From Pseudocitrobacter faecalis (lineage in GTDB: Bacteria > Pseudomonadota > Gammaproteobacteria > Enterobacterales > Enterobacteriaceae), in contig QNRL01000007.1 in assembly GCA_003315335.1 (NCBI GenBank), forward strand, positions 130,486-194,485: DNA of 64,000 bases. The letters are read 5' to 3'. Below, piece after piece: positions 42,946-54,021 of this stretch (its first letter is position 1; each line of letters begins with the position of its first letter). The position numbers and the translations under genes were made by a program. The notes below the pieces were generated by a model, which saw only the letters and a program-made list of their open reading frames with translations, did no database searches and was not told where the DNA came from.

Positions 42946-45466
42946 GACAACGAAGTACATTGACGCGCTGTCGCTCACGGAGGCGGAAAAATCGGCGCTG
43001 CCCGATTCGAGTCTGCGTGCTGTGCACGAAGCGCTGGATACCGAGCATCAAACGTTTGAACGCGATGACGATACCCCGCTCGCATCCGTGAAAGCACGTC
43101 TTGAGCAAAACTGGCCAGACTCTCTGGCCGGTGACCAGCTCATCAAAGATGACGAAGGACGTACGCAGCTTCAGGCCATGCCGAAAGCGAAACGTTCTTC
43201 CATGTTCCCGGACCCGTGGCGTACCAACCCGATTGGCCGTTTCTGGGATCGCCTGCGTGGTCGTGATGTTACCCCGCGCTATGTGTCTCGTCTGACCAAA
43301 GAGGAGCAGGAGCACGAGCAAAAATGGCGAACGACGGGTTCTATCCGCCGTTACATTTTGCTGATCCTGACGCTGGCGCAGACGGTGGTAGCGACCTGGT
43401 ACATGAAAACCATTCTGCCGTATCAGGGCTGGGCGTTTATTAACCCTGTCGATATGGTCGGCCAGGACCTGTGGGTCTCCTTTATGCAGCTGCTGCCGTA
43501 TCTGCTGCAAAGTGGCATCCTGGTGCTGTTTGCTGTGCTGTTCTGTTGGGTCTCTGCCGGCTTCTGGACCGCACTGATGGGCTTCCTGCAACTGCTGATT
43601 GGCCGGGATAAATACAGTATTTCCGCGTCCACGGTGGGCGATGAACCGCTGAACCCGGAACATCGCACCGCGCTTATCATGCCTATCTGTAACGAGGACG
43701 TCGATCGCGTCTTCGCGGGCCTGCGTGCGACCTGGGAATCGGTGAAAGCGACCGGTCAGCAGAAACACTTCGATGTGTACATTCTGAGCGACAGCTACAA
43801 CCCGGATATCTGTGTTGCTGAGCAGAAAGCGTGGATGGAGCTGATTGCCGAAGTGCAGGGCGAAGGGCAGATCTTCTACCGTCGTCGTCGTCGTCGTGTG
43901 AAGCGTAAAAGCGGGAACATTGATGACTTCTGCCGCCGCTGGGGGAGCGAGTACAGCTACATGGTGGTGCTGGATGCCGACTCGGTGATGTCCGGTGACT
44001 GTCTGACCAACCTCGTGCGCCTGATGGAAGCGAACCCGAATGCCGGGATCATCCAGTCATCTCCGCGAGCGTCCGGTATGGATACGCTGTATGCCCGTTG
44101 TCAGCAGTTTGCCACGCGCGTCTACGGCCCGCTGTTCACCGCCGGGTTACACTTCTGGCAGTTGGGTGAATCCCACTACTGGGGGCACAACGCCATCATC
44201 CGCGTAAAACCGTTTATCGAGCATTGTGCGCTAGCGCCGCTGCCGGGTGAGGGTAACTTTGCCGGGTCGATTCTGTCGCATGACTTCGTCGAAGCAGCGC
44301 TGATGCGTCGGGCAGGGTGGGGCGTCTGGATTGCCTATGACCTGCCTGGCTCCTATGAAGAACTGCCGCCGAACCTGCTTGATGAGCTGAAGCGTGACCG
44401 TCGCTGGTGTCAGGGTAACCTGATGAACTTCCGCTTGTTCCTGGTGAAAGGGATGCACCCGGTTCACCGCGCGGTGTTCCTGACCGGCGTGATGTCTTAT
44501 CTCTCAGCACCGCTGTGGTTCCTGTTCCTGGCGTTGTCAACGGCACTTCAGGTGGTGCACGCGCTCACTGAGCCGCAGTACTTCCTGCAACCGCGTCAGT
44601 TGTTCCCGGTGTGGCCGCAGTGGCGTCCTGAACTGGCGATAGCGCTGTTTGCTTCAACCATGGTGCTGCTGTTCCTGCCGAAACTGCTCAGCATTATTCT
44701 GGTGTGGTGTAAGGGGCCGAAAGAGTACGGCGGCTTTATCCGCGTGACGATTTCTCTGCTGCTGGAAGTGCTGTTCTCCGTGCTGCTGGCACCGGTGCGT
44801 ATGCTGTTCCACACCGTGTTCGTGGTCAGCGCGTTCCTGGGCTGGGAAGTGGTCTGGAACTCGCCGCAGCGCGATGATGACTCCACACCATGGGGTGAAG
44901 CGTTTATGCGTCACGGCTCTCAGCTGCTGCTGGGGCTGGTGTGGGCAGTCGGCATGGCATGGTTGGATCTGCGTTTCCTGTTCTGGCTGGCGCCGATTGT
45001 CTTCTCGCTCATTCTTTCGCCGTTCGTTTCCGTCATTTCGAGCCGCGCAACGGTAGGTCTGCGGACGAAGCGCTGGAAGCTGTTCCTGATCCCGGAAGAG
45101 TATAATACGCCGAAAGTGCTGGCTGATACGGATGCCTACCTGCAACTGAACCGTAATCGCACGCTGGAAAATGGCTTTATGCACGCGGTGTTTAACCCGT
45201 CGTATAACGCACTGGCGACAGCGATGGCAACCGCACGTCACCGTGCCAGCCATGTACTGGAGATTGCGCGTGATCGCCACGTTGAGCAGGCGCTAAATGA
45301 AACGCCGGACAAACTCAACCGCGACCGTCGTTTAGTGCTGCTGAGTGACCCGGTGACGATGGCACGTCTGCACTACCGTGTATGGGCTGCTCCTGAGAAA
45401 TACACCTCCTGGGTGGACGCGTACTCGAAACTGGCGATTAACCCGCTGGCGATGAAAGCAAAATAA
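42938..45466 (+). CDS. opgH: OpgH membrane glucosyltransferase
   Basis: At 842 aa from [13 protein letters not shown], overlapping the opgG end as in E. coli. The frame to 42908 is rejected. The family 2 glycosyltransferase core has [11 protein letters not shown], the metal-site DADSVMSGD and the acceptor motif [13 protein letters not shown]. About eight membrane helices flank it. It polymerises UDP-glucose into periplasmic glucan. In E. coli it also senses UDP-glucose to delay division. Confidence 0.97.
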   Translation: MNKTTKYIDALSLTEAEKSALPDSSLRAVHEALDTEHQTFERDDDTPLASVKARLEQNWPDSLAGDQLIKDDEGRTQLQAMPKAKRSSMFPDPWRTNPIGRFWDRLRGRDVTPRYVSRLTKEEQEHEQKWRTTGSIRRYILLILTLAQTVVATWYMKTILPYQGWAFINPVDMVGQDLWVSFMQLLPYLLQSGILVLFAVLFCWVSAGFWTALMGFLQLLIGRDKYSISASTVGDEPLNPEHRTALIMPICNEDVDRVFAGLRATWESVKATGQQKHFDVYILSDSYNPDICVAEQKAWMELIAEVQGEGQIFYRRRRRRVKRKSGNIDDFCRRWGSEYSYMVVLDADSVMSGDCLTNLVRLMEANPNAGIIQSSPRASGMDTLYARCQQFATRVYGPLFTAGLHFWQLGESHYWGHNAIIRVKPFIEHCALAPLPGEGNFAGSILSHDFVEAALMRRAGWGVWIAYDLPGSYEELPPNLLDELKRDRRWCQGNLMNFRLFLVKGMHPVHRAVFLTGVMSYLSAPLWFLFLALSTALQVVHALTEPQYFLQPRQLFPVWPQWRPELAIALFASTMVLLFLPKLLSIILVWCKGPKEYGGFIRVTISLLLEVLFSVLLAPVRMLFHTVFVVSAFLGWEVVWNSPQRDDDSTPWGEAFMRHGSQLLLGLVWAVGMAWLDLRFLFWLAPIVFSLILSPFVSVISSRATVGLRTKRWKLFLIPEEYNTPKVLADTDAYLQLNRNRTLENGFMHAVFNPSYNALATAMATARHRASHVLEIARDRHVEQALNETPDKLNRDRRLVLLSDPVTMARLHYRVWAAPEKYTSWVDAYSKLAINPLAMKAK

Positions 45467-45480
45467 GCCGTAAAAAAGGA

Positions 45481-45510
45481 AAATACCGGCGTTAAAGCCG
45501 GTATTTTTTT
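45481..45510 (+). terminator. Terminator of opgGH
   Basis: AAATACCGGC GTTAAA GCCGGTATTTTTTT directly follows opgH. Confidence 0.92.
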
Positions 45511-45530
45511 GTCTGACGTTGAGGTATTGC

Positions 45531-45758
45531 ATGAAAATCGTACTGGTCATCGCCATGACGCTGTTATTGAGCGGATGCGGCAGCGTTATCAGCCGCACCA
45601 TTCCGGGCCAGGGCCACGGAAACCAATACTATCCTGGCGTACAGTGGGATCTGCGTGATTCCGCATGGCGCTGGCTGACGATTATTGACCTGCCGTTTTC
45701 GCTGATCTTCGATACGTTACTGCTACCTATTGATGCCAGCCACGGCCCTTATGAATAA
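45531..45758 (+). CDS. yceK: YceK lipoprotein
   Basis: At 75 aa from MKIVLVIAMTLLLSGC (Cys16), the length of E. coli YceK. An ATG at 45519 is not used. The mature part, GSVISRTIPGQGHGNQYYPG ... DLPFSLIFDTLLLPID, is characteristic of the DUF1375 family, role unknown. It converges directly on msyB, the stops being adjacent. Confidence 0.92.
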   Translation: MKIVLVIAMTLLLSGCGSVISRTIPGQGHGNQYYPGVQWDLRDSAWRWLTIIDLPFSLIFDTLLLPIDASHGPYE

Positions 45759-46133
45759 TCAGCGCTCATCCCATTCATCTGCCGCAGCCTGGCCCTCTTC
45801 GGTATCCAGCGAGGGTTCGAGCTGAAATTCGCCTTCATCCCATTCATGCAGCGTATTTTCTTCCAGCCACTCCTGGCGTAACTCGATTTCGTCATAATCG
45901 CCGTCAAAGACGCTCTGCGCCGCTTCCCCACTCAGTACCGGCAGGCACTCACCTTCTTCGCTGTCGTCGGCAAAGAATTCTGCCTGCCACATGATGTCGC
46001 CATCCTGCAAAACGTATTTCTGGATATTCAACTGCTGAACATCCGCATCGCTCTCTTCAACGGAGGGGTTATCGGCGAGGAACTCTTCTCGCGCCGCGTC
46101 AATAGCTTCTTCAAGCGTGGCATACATAGTCAT
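45759..46133 (-). CDS. msyB: MsyB acidic protein
   Basis: At 124 aa, very acidic (many Glu and Asp, for example ADDSEEGECLPV and DYDEIELRQEWLEE). It is soluble and the same length as E. coli MsyB, a multicopy suppressor of secretion mutants whose normal role is unclear. It has no signal peptide. GGGAG lies before the start on the minus strand. Confidence 0.94.
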   Translation of the reverse strand: MTMYATLEEAIDAAREEFLADNPSVEESDADVQQLNIQKYVLQDGDIMWQAEFFADDSEEGECLPVLSGEAAQSVFDGDYDEIELRQEWLEENTLHEWDEGEFQLEPSLDTEEGQAAADEWDER

Positions 46134-46253
46134 CTTATTCTCCCTGCGATTTGACGTGGTCTCAGGTGCTGCCCGCTGAGAGGGGCAACATTCCGGGTTA
46201 TTCAGGAAAAGAATAGCTTAAGATTGGAACGGGCAAGAAAAATTGGCAGAAAA

Positions 46254-47480
46254 TCACCCGACAGTTTTAGCCGGGGCGCGACGGCGCAGGCTAAACCCGG
46301 TATAGATCGCATTGCACAACACGACGGCGGCGGTAATGCAGAACACCGCACGAAAACCATAGCTTGCCGACACCGCCGAGCCAATCAATGGCCCGGTCAC
46401 GTTACCAATATCGCGAAACGACTGGTTATAGCTAAACACCCGCCCGGCAATCTGGTTGCTGGCGTTATACACCAGCAGCGTTTGCACCGCGGGCAGCAGG
46501 GCGCCGTCGGCGGCACCAAGCAGAAAACGCAGGATGCCAAGCTGCAACGGATTTTGTACAAACGACATGGGGATCAACAGCAGCACCGAGAGAATGAGCG
46601 CGGCGATAAGGATTTTTTCCGGGCCGATTCTGTCGCCCAGTTTGCCCAGCCTTGGCGCGCTCAACAGGGCGGCGACGCCGGGTACGGAGGCAATCATCCC
46701 GCTGATAAAGGCAATGTTGCTGGCGTTGCCGGCGAGATCGCGCACATAAAGCGTCAGAATAGGCGCAATGGAGCCGGTGGCGACCTGAATGATCATGGTG
46801 GTGACAAACAGGCTGAGCACCAGTTTGGGATTCTTCAGCGAGCTGATGACCTCGCGGGCGTGCAGCATCTCTTTTTTATTGACCGGCGTGAACTGTTCAC
46901 GAATCAAAAGCAAGGTCAATACAAAGCACAAGAACAGCACCGTGGCCGTAATGAAAAAGACGGGCCGTAAACCATAGTTATCGGCCAGTAATCCGCCCGC
47001 CAGCGGCCCGAGGAGGGCACCGCTGACGCCACCCGTTGAGAGTGTTCCCAGCGACCAGCCGCTTTTATTTCGCGGTACCTGGGTGGCAATCAGCGCATTG
47101 GCATTAGGCACAAAACCGCCCAGCACGCCAAGCAGCGCGCGCAGTACTAAAAATTGCCAGATATTCTGCGCCAGACCCATCAGCAGCATGACGATAGCCA
47201 TTCCCAGGGCCGAGCGAAGCAGCATGATCTTACGGCCTTTGCGATCGGCCAGGCCGCCCCAGAACGGCGAAGCAATGGCGGAAAACAGAAACGTGATACT
47301 GAAGACAATCCCTGACCACAGGTTAAGTTCGCTATGGCCGGTGACGCCAAGTTGCTCGACGTAGAGAGGGAGAAAAGGCATCACCAGGCTGAATGCCGCG
47401 CCGGTCAGGAAGCAGCCAAGCCAGGCGACAGTAAGATTACGTTTCCAGTTTATGGGGGCATCGGCATCAGAAGCAGGCAT
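46254..47480 (-). CDS. mdtG: MdtG multidrug efflux transporter (MFS)
   Basis: At 408 aa from [15 protein letters not shown], equal to E. coli MdtG. The frame to 47519 is not used. It has twelve membrane helices with the MFS loop motif [20 protein letters not shown] between helices 2 and 3. It belongs to the DHA1 family and is linked to fosfomycin and deoxycholate tolerance in E. coli. A marRAB/soxS box is expected upstream but not identified. Confidence 0.95.
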   Translation of the reverse strand: MPASDADAPINWKRNLTVAWLGCFLTGAAFSLVMPFLPLYVEQLGVTGHSELNLWSGIVFSITFLFSAIASPFWGGLADRKGRKIMLLRSALGMAIVMLLMGLAQNIWQFLVLRALLGVLGGFVPNANALIATQVPRNKSGWSLGTLSTGGVSGALLGPLAGGLLADNYGLRPVFFITATVLFLCFVLTLLLIREQFTPVNKKEMLHAREVISSLKNPKLVLSLFVTTMIIQVATGSIAPILTLYVRDLAGNASNIAFISGMIASVPGVAALLSAPRLGKLGDRIGPEKILIAALILSVLLLIPMSFVQNPLQLGILRFLLGAADGALLPAVQTLLVYNASNQIAGRVFSYNQSFRDIGNVTGPLIGSAVSASYGFRAVFCITAAVVLCNAIYTGFSLRRRAPAKTVG

Positions 47481-47598
47481 AAAATTCCAAAAGTGAGCAG
47501 AAGGTAGCACATAATTCAATGAGCCTGCTAATTATGCGCGCGTGTGATTGTTACTGCAAGGCAGGGTATCAGCGCAGCCGCGAAGGCTGCGCTAACGT

Positions 47599-48519
47599 TC
47601 AGTAGCGGGAAGGCATTCCTTTTGGGCGGGTCTTGAAGCGGCGATGCAACCACATATACTGCTCCGGGGCCATCATGATGCACTTCTCGACAATCTTGTT
47701 CATCCACGCGGCGGTGGTCTCTGCGTCGTCCAGTGGCGGGGTGAGTTCCGGCTCAAGGATGATCAGCTCATAACCTTTGCCGTCAGGTTTGCGGCGCGGC
47801 ACGAAGGGCACAATACTGGCTTTCGACATTCTCGCCAGCATCCATGTACCTGATGTCGTAGCCGCTTGTTCAACGGCAAACAATGGCGCAAAGACGCTGG
47901 CACGTGGGCCATAGTCGTGGTCCGGCGCATACCAGACGATTTCACCGTTTTTCAGCGCGCGGATCATGCCTTTCAAATCTTTCCGGTCGATCATCGATTT
48001 ATTGGAGCGCATTCGCCCCCAGGTTTGCAGTAAATCAATAACCGGATTGTCGTTTGGGCGATAAACGCCAATGCCCGGGTTGAAAAAGCCGAACATTCGC
48101 GCACCCATTTCGAGCGTCAGAAAATGAATCCCGATCAGCAAAATGCCGCGTTTCTGTTCCTGCATGGTAGCGATGTGTTCCAGACCGCTGGCATCTGTCC
48201 AACGTTCGATGCGGCGATCGGGCCAGAACCATGCCATCCCGGTTTCCATCAGGCCCATGCCGACCGACTCGAAGTTCTTCACCACATGTTGATGACGCTC
48301 GGCTTCACTCATTTGCGGAAAACATAATTCGAGATTGCGGTAAGCGATTTTTGAGCGACGCTTCATAAAACGCAGCGCCACGCGGCCAATGGCATTGCCG
48401 AGACGATAAATGATCGGGTAGGGCAATTGTACGATCAGCCACAGCAGGCCAATTCCCAGCCAGGTTAGCCAGTAACGAGGATGCAGCAACGCTGCGGTAA
48501 ATTTGGGTAACTGGGTCAT
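47599..48519 (-). CDS. lpxL: LpxL lauroyltransferase of lipid A
   Basis: At 306 aa, a single N-terminal membrane anchor ([20 protein letters not shown]) is followed by the acyltransferase domain with the HxxxxE/D catalytic motif in [14 protein letters not shown]. It adds the secondary laurate to the Kdo2-lipid IVA 2' chain on the inner leaflet. It is divergent from trhO, as in E. coli. Confidence 0.96.
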   Translation of the reverse strand: MTQLPKFTAALLHPRYWLTWLGIGLLWLIVQLPYPIIYRLGNAIGRVALRFMKRRSKIAYRNLELCFPQMSEAERHQHVVKNFESVGMGLMETGMAWFWPDRRIERWTDASGLEHIATMQEQKRGILLIGIHFLTLEMGARMFGFFNPGIGVYRPNDNPVIDLLQTWGRMRSNKSMIDRKDLKGMIRALKNGEIVWYAPDHDYGPRASVFAPLFAVEQAATTSGTWMLARMSKASIVPFVPRRKPDGKGYELIILEPELTPPLDDAETTAAWMNKIVEKCIMMAPEQYMWLHRRFKTRPKGMPSRY

Positions 48520-48741
48520 GTCTTTCCTGTTTTATCGAGCCACTTCCGCTATTGTCGCACTATTTTCCCGCCAGCCAAACCTGACCAGAGTACGAGTGTC
48601 GATAATTCGTGCAAATGTTTCATACGTTGTTTTGATGGAGAGACAAATGTAGCGCAAAATGTGTGGATGTAAATTATCGATGATTGCTATATCATCCGCC
48701 CGTTTTATCAATTTCATTCTTTCTTGCAGGATTAGAGCACC

Positions 48742-49791
48742 ATGCCAGTGTTACATAACCGCATATCGAATGAGACTCTGAAGGCGCAGATGCTCGCTGA
48801 AACCGAGCCACGCACGACAATCTCATTCTATAAGTATTTCACCATCGTTAACCCGAAAGCGACCCGTGATGCCCTTTACCTTGCACTTTCCGAACTGAAA
48901 GTGTTTGGCCGCATCTATTTAGCTCATGAAGGAATCAACGCCCAAATTAGCGTACCCGCAAGCAATGTCGATGCGCTGCGTGAACTGTTGTACGGTTTTG
49001 ACCCTGCGCTGAATGGGCTGCGCTTAAACATCGCGCTGGATGACGACGGCAAATCGTTCTGGGTGCTACGCATGAAAGTGCGTGACCGCATTGTGGCGGA
49101 CGGCATTGATGATCCAACATTTAACGCGAATGATGTCGGCGCTTATTTAAAAGCGGCGGAAGTGAATGCGATGCTGGATGACCCGGATGCGGTGTTCATC
49201 GATATGCGCAACCACTATGAATATGAAGTCGGCCATTTCGAACGCGCCATGGAGATCCCGGCAGATACCTTCCGCGATCAGTTACCGAAAGCCGTCGAGA
49301 TGATGCAGGAGCATAAAGACAAGAAAATTGTTATGTACTGCACCGGCGGGATCCGCTGTGAAAAGGCGAGCGCCTGGATGAAACATAACGGGTTCAGGCA
49401 GGTATGGCACATTGAAGGCGGTATTATTGAATATGCCCGCCGCGCGCGTGAGCAAGGGCTACCGGTGCGTTTTATCGGCAAGAACTTTGTTTTTGACGAG
49501 CGGATGGGGGAGCGTATTTCCGATGAGGTGATTGCCCACTGCCACCAGTGTGGTGCGCCATGCGACAGTCACACGAACTGCCTGAATGACGGCTGCCATC
49601 TGCTGTTTATTCAGTGCCCGACCTGCGCGGAGAAATATGAAGGCTGCTGTAGTGAAGCCTGCCAGGAAGAGCACAAACTGCCGGAAGAGGAGCAGCGTAA
49701 ACGCCGCGCCGGACGGGAAAATGGCAACAAGATTTTTAATAAATCACGCGGGCGGCTGAATACTAAACTCGGGATCCCTGACCCGCAGTGA
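48742..49791 (+). CDS. trhO: TrhO tRNA uridine-34 hydroxylase (YceA)
   Basis: At 349 aa, it has an N-terminal acylphosphatase-like part, then a rhodanese domain with active-site Cys in [15 protein letters not shown] and a C-terminal zinc-finger-like cluster ([26 protein letters not shown]). TrhO forms 5-hydroxyuridine at the tRNA wobble position using oxygen. The stop directly abuts the stop of yceO on the other strand. E. coli yceI and yceJ, expected next, are absent. Confidence 0.96.
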   Translation: MPVLHNRISNETLKAQMLAETEPRTTISFYKYFTIVNPKATRDALYLALSELKVFGRIYLAHEGINAQISVPASNVDALRELLYGFDPALNGLRLNIALDDDGKSFWVLRMKVRDRIVADGIDDPTFNANDVGAYLKAAEVNAMLDDPDAVFIDMRNHYEYEVGHFERAMEIPADTFRDQLPKAVEMMQEHKDKKIVMYCTGGIRCEKASAWMKHNGFRQVWHIEGGIIEYARRAREQGLPVRFIGKNFVFDERMGERISDEVIAHCHQCGAPCDSHTNCLNDGCHLLFIQCPTCAEKYEGCCSEACQEEHKLPEEEQRKRRAGRENGNKIFNKSRGRLNTKLGIPDPQ

Positions 49792-49905
49792 TCAGGTGAA
49801 GAAAATCCAGATAAGGTCGATCACGGCCAGCAACAGGCAGAGCGCGACGTAGATCATAAAGTGTTCGCGCAGATTGTTGACCAGATAGTTATATAGACGC
49901 TGCAT
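49792..49905 (-). CDS. yceO: YceO small membrane protein, 37 aa
   Basis: A 37-codon frame encodes MQRLYNYLVNNLREHFMIY followed by VALCLLLAVIDLIWIFFT. An amphipathic N-terminus precedes one membrane helix. This matches the end of E. coli YceO in pattern (LLHYLINNIREHLMLY...), and the position between trhO and solA is the same. GAGA-type ribosome site (AAAGAGAA) precedes the ATG. The function is unknown, although E. coli yceO has been linked to biofilm. It is below the size of most gene calls. Confidence 0.85.
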   Translation of the reverse strand: MQRLYNYLVNNLREHFMIYVALCLLLAVIDLIWIFFT

Positions 49906-50034
49906 TGTTGTTCTCTTTAAAGGCACATCATTGTATGTGCCTGCATTTTTCAGGTGGCGCTGCGCTTACCTGACCGACAATTGGCTTCGATTGTAGGACT
50001 GATAAGCGCAGCGCCATTAGGCAAACCGCACGGA

Positions 50035-51153
50035 TTAATCGTCAAAACGGGAAAGCGAGAAAGGCGCCAGGTTAAAGGTTTCTGGCTGCGACTGCGCGAA
50101 TCGCGTGGCGATTTCACCCAGCACGGTGGCGAACTTAAAACCATGACCACTCAATCCGCCAATCAGCAAAGTATTTGGCTGACCGGGCAGTGTATCAATA
50201 ATAAAATCTTCATCCGCTGTGTTGTCATAGGTACAAGCCGCGCCGTGTAAACAGCCGCCAATACCGGGCAGAATATTGCGCAGGAAGCTGAAAGCCTCAG
50301 AGCCATCGGTCGCCACGGTTCCGAACGGTTTGCGTCCTTGTGGTGTATTGATGAGCTGGCCGCCATTATGTTTGCCGATTTTAAGTTCATTCTCAACCGC
50401 CGGGAAACCATAGAACTGATCGCCATTCGGTAGTTCACCCGTAAACGCCGGGAAATTATTTTTACGGCTGTAGCGCCCATCGGCCTGGAACCAGGCAAAC
50501 ACTTTACGAACCGGTTGGATTGGCAATTGCGGGTACAGCTGTTTAGCCCATGTACCGGCGCTGAGCAGCAATTTCTTCCCCTCAAAACGGCCTTCTGACG
50601 TTTCGATCGCCACACCGTCAGCGTGATGTTCAATCGCGGTTACCGGGCAATTGAAGAGCTGTGCGCAACCTGCTTCCTTTGCGAGCGCGATCAGCGTTTT
50701 TACCGCCAGCTCGCTTTTTAGTACGCCGGAGGCTGGCTCAAAAATGGCCTGGTAATTATCGGGCACCTGAATTTCCGGCCAACGCGCCATCACGCCTGCG
50801 GCATCCAGTCGCTCGACATCAAGGCCAAATTTTTCCGCACTCTGCGCCACGGTGGCCAGAAAGGTTGAATCTGCCGGGCCAAGGTTCACCACGCCGCTGC
50901 GTTCAAACAGTTCTTCACCGCTGGTGGCGGCAAGCGTGTCCCACAATTGCTGCGCGCGCAGCACCAGCGGGACATATTTTTCGCCTTCACCATACGCGTG
51001 GCGAATCAGGCGCGTATCACCGTGGTGGCTGCCTTCGGTATGAGGCGGCATGTGGGCGTCGGTCATCAGGACATTAAGGCCCGCTTTACGAGCGTAGTAT
51101 CCGGCAGCCGCCCCGACGGAGCCACTGCCGACAATGATTAGGTCATATTGCAT
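50035..51153 (-). CDS. solA: SolA N-methyl-L-tryptophan oxidase
   Basis: At 372 aa, this is a monomeric sarcosine oxidase-like flavoenzyme. The FAD-binding loop is [17 protein letters not shown]. The Cys in [11 protein letters not shown] is the site of covalent flavin attachment in the family. It oxidises N-methyl amino acids to give formaldehyde and hydrogen peroxide. It reads in the same direction as bssS but is separated from it by a terminator. Confidence 0.96.
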   Translation of the reverse strand: MQYDLIIVGSGSVGAAAGYYARKAGLNVLMTDAHMPPHTEGSHHGDTRLIRHAYGEGEKYVPLVLRAQQLWDTLAATSGEELFERSGVVNLGPADSTFLATVAQSAEKFGLDVERLDAAGVMARWPEIQVPDNYQAIFEPASGVLKSELAVKTLIALAKEAGCAQLFNCPVTAIEHHADGVAIETSEGRFEGKKLLLSAGTWAKQLYPQLPIQPVRKVFAWFQADGRYSRKNNFPAFTGELPNGDQFYGFPAVENELKIGKHNGGQLINTPQGRKPFGTVATDGSEAFSFLRNILPGIGGCLHGAACTYDNTADEDFIIDTLPGQPNTLLIGGLSGHGFKFATVLGEIATRFAQSQPETFNLAPFSLSRFDD

Positions 51154-51244
51154 AGCGCTTCCTGGAATTGTTGTTTGATAAGTCGCATCAGCATGATGTG
51201 TATAGCAGGGTAATTAACAAGGAGGATGGATACAAGTCTGAAAA

Positions 51245-51268
51245 TAAAGAAGGCACCCGAAGGTGCCT
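51245..51268 (-). terminator. Terminator of bssS
   Basis: On the minus strand AGGCACC TTCG GGTGCCT followed by TCTTTATTTT lies 24 bp past the bssS stop and before solA. Confidence 0.85.
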
Positions 51269-51291
51269 GTTGATAATTATTCGTATCAGCG

Positions 51292-51546
51292 CTAATGCCT
51301 GCGATACTCATTCGCCTGGTAATCACCGGATTCAATTTTGGCGATCCCCGCCTCTAATATTGAAATAAATTGACGAGCGACATCGGTAGTCAACCAAAGC
51401 GTTTGACCTATTTCAGCTTCTTTCTTGCTCGATTCATTGGGGTCTTGGTAGTGCAGGCGCAACATCAGCGCATCGTAGCTATCAACGGTGCTGATGTCCC
51501 ATCCGACGAGAGGATGGGTCTGGATGACTTCATTATTCTTTTCCAT
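51292..51546 (-). CDS. bssS: BssS biofilm regulator
   Basis: At 84 aa from MEKNNEVIQTHPLVGWDIST, the length of E. coli BssS. A preceding ATG codon at 51549 is in frame and may be used. It is a small soluble protein that affects biofilm and indole/AI-2 signalling in E. coli by an unknown mechanism. The variable stretch ESSKKEAEIG is the only part that differs clearly. Confidence 0.93.
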   Translation of the reverse strand: MEKNNEVIQTHPLVGWDISTVDSYDALMLRLHYQDPNESSKKEAEIGQTLWLTTDVARQFISILEAGIAKIESGDYQANEYRRH

Positions 51547-51773
51547 CATAACCCCTTATATCTTTGTTAAAAGGCAACAACTCTCGAGGTTCAATGCAGG
51601 TTTTTTTCGAAGCTTTTTCAGTATACCAACAACTTACTTAATATTCGAGATTTTAAATAAAATGCAACACAAATTCCTAAAGCACGCGTTTTGTTGCGCA
51701 ATAAATCACCATTATGGCTGAGATTTTATTAATGGAATCAGAATAAGGCCAAAAGAAGCGGGGCGGGAAGAAA

Positions 51774-51796
51774 TAAAAAAGCCGGGGCGACCCGGC
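51774..51796 (-). terminator. Terminator downstream of dinI
   Basis: On the minus strand GCCGGG TCGC CCCGGC followed by TTTTTTATTT. It lies beyond the ERIC element, so the dinI message would carry the ERIC in its 3' untranslated part. The rest of 51547-51773 is AT-rich and empty. Confidence 0.8.
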
Positions 51797-51827
51797 AAAG
51801 AACACAATGAGGGAGCAAATTAATCGG

Positions 51828-51954
51828 TTATATCCGTCATACTTCAGGTTGCAGATGCGTGGGCGGCGTTCGTTCACCCCAGTCACTTACTTGAGTAAGC
51901 GCATAGGGAGTCTCTGACTTGCCACCTTCCTGCAACTCGAATTATTTAGGGTAT
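51828..51954. repeat. ERIC element abutting the dinI 3' end
   Basis: An approximately 127-bp ERIC/IRU palindrome. Its core on the minus strand reads AAGTAAGTGACTGGGGTGAA, with terminal repeats TCATACTTCAGGTTGCAG and CCTGCAACTCGAATTATT. The right end supplies the TAA stop and the last bases of dinI. Confidence 0.9.
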
Positions 51955-52188
51955 GAACCAGTCATCCGCGCTTTCCCAGGTCTCCTGGAGAATTTCGCTG
52001 ATCCGGTCTTTGTCTTCTTTTATGCCACCGATAACCGAAAGATTATTTGCCGATGCGTAGCGTACCGACACGGTGCCGCCGCTATCCGGAAACTGATTGT
52101 TAATTCGTCGGGAGAGTTCACCCGCCAGAGCGTCAAGCGCGCCAGCGGGGAGGATTGTGGTTTTAGCAATAGTCACTTCAATGCGCAT
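51946..52188 (-). CDS. dinI: DinI, DNA-damage-inducible RecA modulator
   Basis: At 80 aa, it matches DinI in length and pattern: MRIEVTIAKTTILPAGALDA, and an acidic C-terminal helix, RISEILQETWESADDWFI, that mimics DNA and binds RecA. It tunes the SOS response. A perfect LexA box lies upstream. The stop codon falls in the ERIC element. Confidence 0.95.
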   Translation of the reverse strand: MRIEVTIAKTTILPAGALDALAGELSRRINNQFPDSGGTVSVRYASANNLSVIGGIKEDKDRISEILQETWESADDWFIP

Positions 52189-52208
52189 GGTTGCCCCCTG
52201 TATGTGTA

Positions 52209-52224
52209 CTGTATATTTATACAG
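52209..52224 (-). promoter_or_regulatory. LexA box of dinI
   Basis: CTGTATATTTATACAG fits CTG-N10-CAG with the AT-rich alternating centre of strong LexA sites. It lies 21 bp before the dinI start, overlapping the expected promoter. Confidence 0.93.
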
Positions 52225-52259
52225 TTAAAACAAAAAACTTACAACAGGGAGCGGGCGAA

Positions 52260-53306
52260 TTATTTTTTAACCGTCCAGCGCACGGTTTCACCCGCGAGGA
52301 AGGGAATCAGGGTGTCGTCAGAAAGGGCAATGCTCTCAACCACCTGGCTTTCTTCACGCACCAGCTCAACGGTCGATCCATTCACCGGTAGGCCATAGAA
52401 ACGAGGGCCGTTTAGCGAGGTGAAGGCTTCGAAGTGCTGTAGCGCATTCATCTCTTCGAAAACGGTGGCATAGCTGCTAAGCGCGGTAGGGGCGTTAAAG
52501 CAGCCCGCGCAGCCGCAACTCGCTTCTTTGCGATGACGCGCATGCGGCGCGGAGTCCGTTCCGAGGAACGCGCGCTCGAAGCCGCTGGCGACCAGTTCGC
52601 GCAGCGCCTGCTGATGAATATTGCGCTTGAGGATAGGCAGGCAGTAAAGATGCGGTCGCACGCCGCCAACCAGCATGTGGTTGCGGTTAAACATCAGATG
52701 CTGCGGGGTAATTGTTGCAGCCAGCAGTTCATTACCATCACGGACATAATCTGCAGCGTCTTTGGTGGTGATATGTTCGAACACCACTTTTAGCCCCGGT
52801 AAACGCTGACGCAACGGCTCCATAACCGTTTCGATAAAGCGCGCTTCGCGGTCAAAGATATCGATGTCCGCGTGAGTGACTTCACCGTGAACCAGCAGGG
52901 GCATCCCGAGTTTTTCCATCCGTTCCAGCACCGGCATAATGGCATCGATACTGGTGACGCCGTGGCTGGAGTTGGTGGTTGCGTTAGCCGGATACAGTTT
53001 GGCCGCCGTGAATACGCCTTCCTGAAAACCGCGTTCTACTTCGTCCGGATCGAGGGAGTCGGTGAGGTAACAGGTCATCAGCGGGGTGAAATCGTGGCTA
53101 GCCGGAACGGCATCCAGAATGCGCTGGCGGTAGCTGATAGCCGCTTCCACGGTAGTAATAGGCGGCACCAGATTTGGCATGATGATCGCACGACCATAGA
53201 GCTCGCTGGTATAAGGCACGACGGTCTTCAGCATCTCGCCATCACGCAGATGGATATGCCAGTCGTCTGGGCGGCGAATTTTCAGAACTTGCGGTAATGC
53301 GGTCAT
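52260..53306 (-). CDS. pyrC: PyrC dihydroorotase
   Basis: At 348 aa from [20 protein letters not shown], the family length. The frame extends to 53393 through the leader but lacks support. The zinc centre is built from DWHIHLRDG, the carboxylated Lys in [19 protein letters not shown] and [12 protein letters not shown], with catalytic Asp in [10 protein letters not shown]. It makes dihydroorotate in pyrimidine synthesis. A PurR-type operator lies upstream. Confidence 0.97.
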   Translation of the reverse strand: MTALPQVLKIRRPDDWHIHLRDGEMLKTVVPYTSELYGRAIIMPNLVPPITTVEAAISYRQRILDAVPASHDFTPLMTCYLTDSLDPDEVERGFQEGVFTAAKLYPANATTNSSHGVTSIDAIMPVLERMEKLGMPLLVHGEVTHADIDIFDREARFIETVMEPLRQRLPGLKVVFEHITTKDAADYVRDGNELLAATITPQHLMFNRNHMLVGGVRPHLYCLPILKRNIHQQALRELVASGFERAFLGTDSAPHARHRKEASCGCAGCFNAPTALSSYATVFEEMNALQHFEAFTSLNGPRFYGLPVNGSTVELVREESQVVESIALSDDTLIPFLAGETVRWTVKK

Positions 53307-53371
53307 GTGTGTGCTCCGGCCTGGTGGGAAATCAGTCATTAGGGCTGTTTTTTGCCGGGCACTAAGGATAA

Positions 53372-53387
53372 ACGTAAACGTTTTCCT
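53372..53387 (-). promoter_or_regulatory. PurR operator of pyrC
   Basis: ACGTAAACGTTTTCCT matches the PurR consensus ACGCAAACGTTTTCGT at 14 of 16 bases. E. coli pyrC is a known PurR target. It lies about 66 bp before the start codon. Confidence 0.85.
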
Positions 53388-53403
53388 TTGCACTCCTTTC
53401 TGT

Positions 53404-53446
53404 AAAAAAAGACGCCCGTCGATTGTTTTCGTAGGGCGTCTTTTTT
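53404..53446. terminator. Bidirectional-looking terminator between yceB and pyrC
   Basis: AAAAAAAGACGCCC with GGGCGTCTTTTTT forms a strong stem around a 16-base loop. It ends the yceB transcript on the minus strand. Confidence 0.85.
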
Positions 53447-53460
53447 ACGCTGCTAAATCG

Positions 53461-54021
53461 TTAATCAGTAAACGGGATAATAATTTGCCCTGGTTTTACC
53501 TCAATGCCTTTGGCGTATTTTTTGGCCAGCGCTTCACCTTTGCTGGCATCTTCTTTCAGCACGTAAGCCGGTTGCTGATTAAAGTAATTGCGCAGTGACT
53601 GGTTCAGATAAGGCACCAACGTTTGTACCACCGATTGCATTTTCTCCGGCGTCACTTTGGCATCAACCACTTCCATCTCTTGCAGGAAAATGGCGCCTTT
53701 CTCTTTGTTGAAGACCGGCAACGCTTTCAGTTTCAGGTCAATGGTCGCTTTCTGACTGCCAAACAGCGAGTTTAAATCCAGTTTAGCGTCACCGGTAAGG
53801 GTAACTTTATTCGGCTCTTCACGGCCAATGGCGCTGGTAAGATTATTCAGCACGATGTGCGCGTCGGCCACGCCGGGCAGGCCAATATCTTTCGAGAAAT
53901 TATTGTGCTTTTGCAGCGCCTGATTAATTTCCTGTTCACTCACTGTGTATTGCGTCAGTTGATTACAACCCGCCACCAGGCCGCCAACGATCAGTGCGGC
54001 AATGACAAAAAATCTCTTCAT
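53461..54021 (-). CDS. yceB: YceB lipoprotein
   Basis: At 186 aa from MKRFFVIAALIVGGLVAGCN, with Cys19 as lipid site, the same length as E. coli YceB. A frame to 54171 is not used. It is a DUF1439 lipoprotein with a TULIP-like fold in the family, probably outer-membrane, function uncertain. In E. coli grxB follows upstream on this strand. Here only 171 bp separate it from mdtH. Confidence 0.94.
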   Translation of the reverse strand: MKRFFVIAALIVGGLVAGCNQLTQYTVSEQEINQALQKHNNFSKDIGLPGVADAHIVLNNLTSAIGREEPNKVTLTGDAKLDLNSLFGSQKATIDLKLKALPVFNKEKGAIFLQEMEVVDAKVTPEKMQSVVQTLVPYLNQSLRNYFNQQPAYVLKEDASKGEALAKKYAKGIEVKPGQIIIPFTD

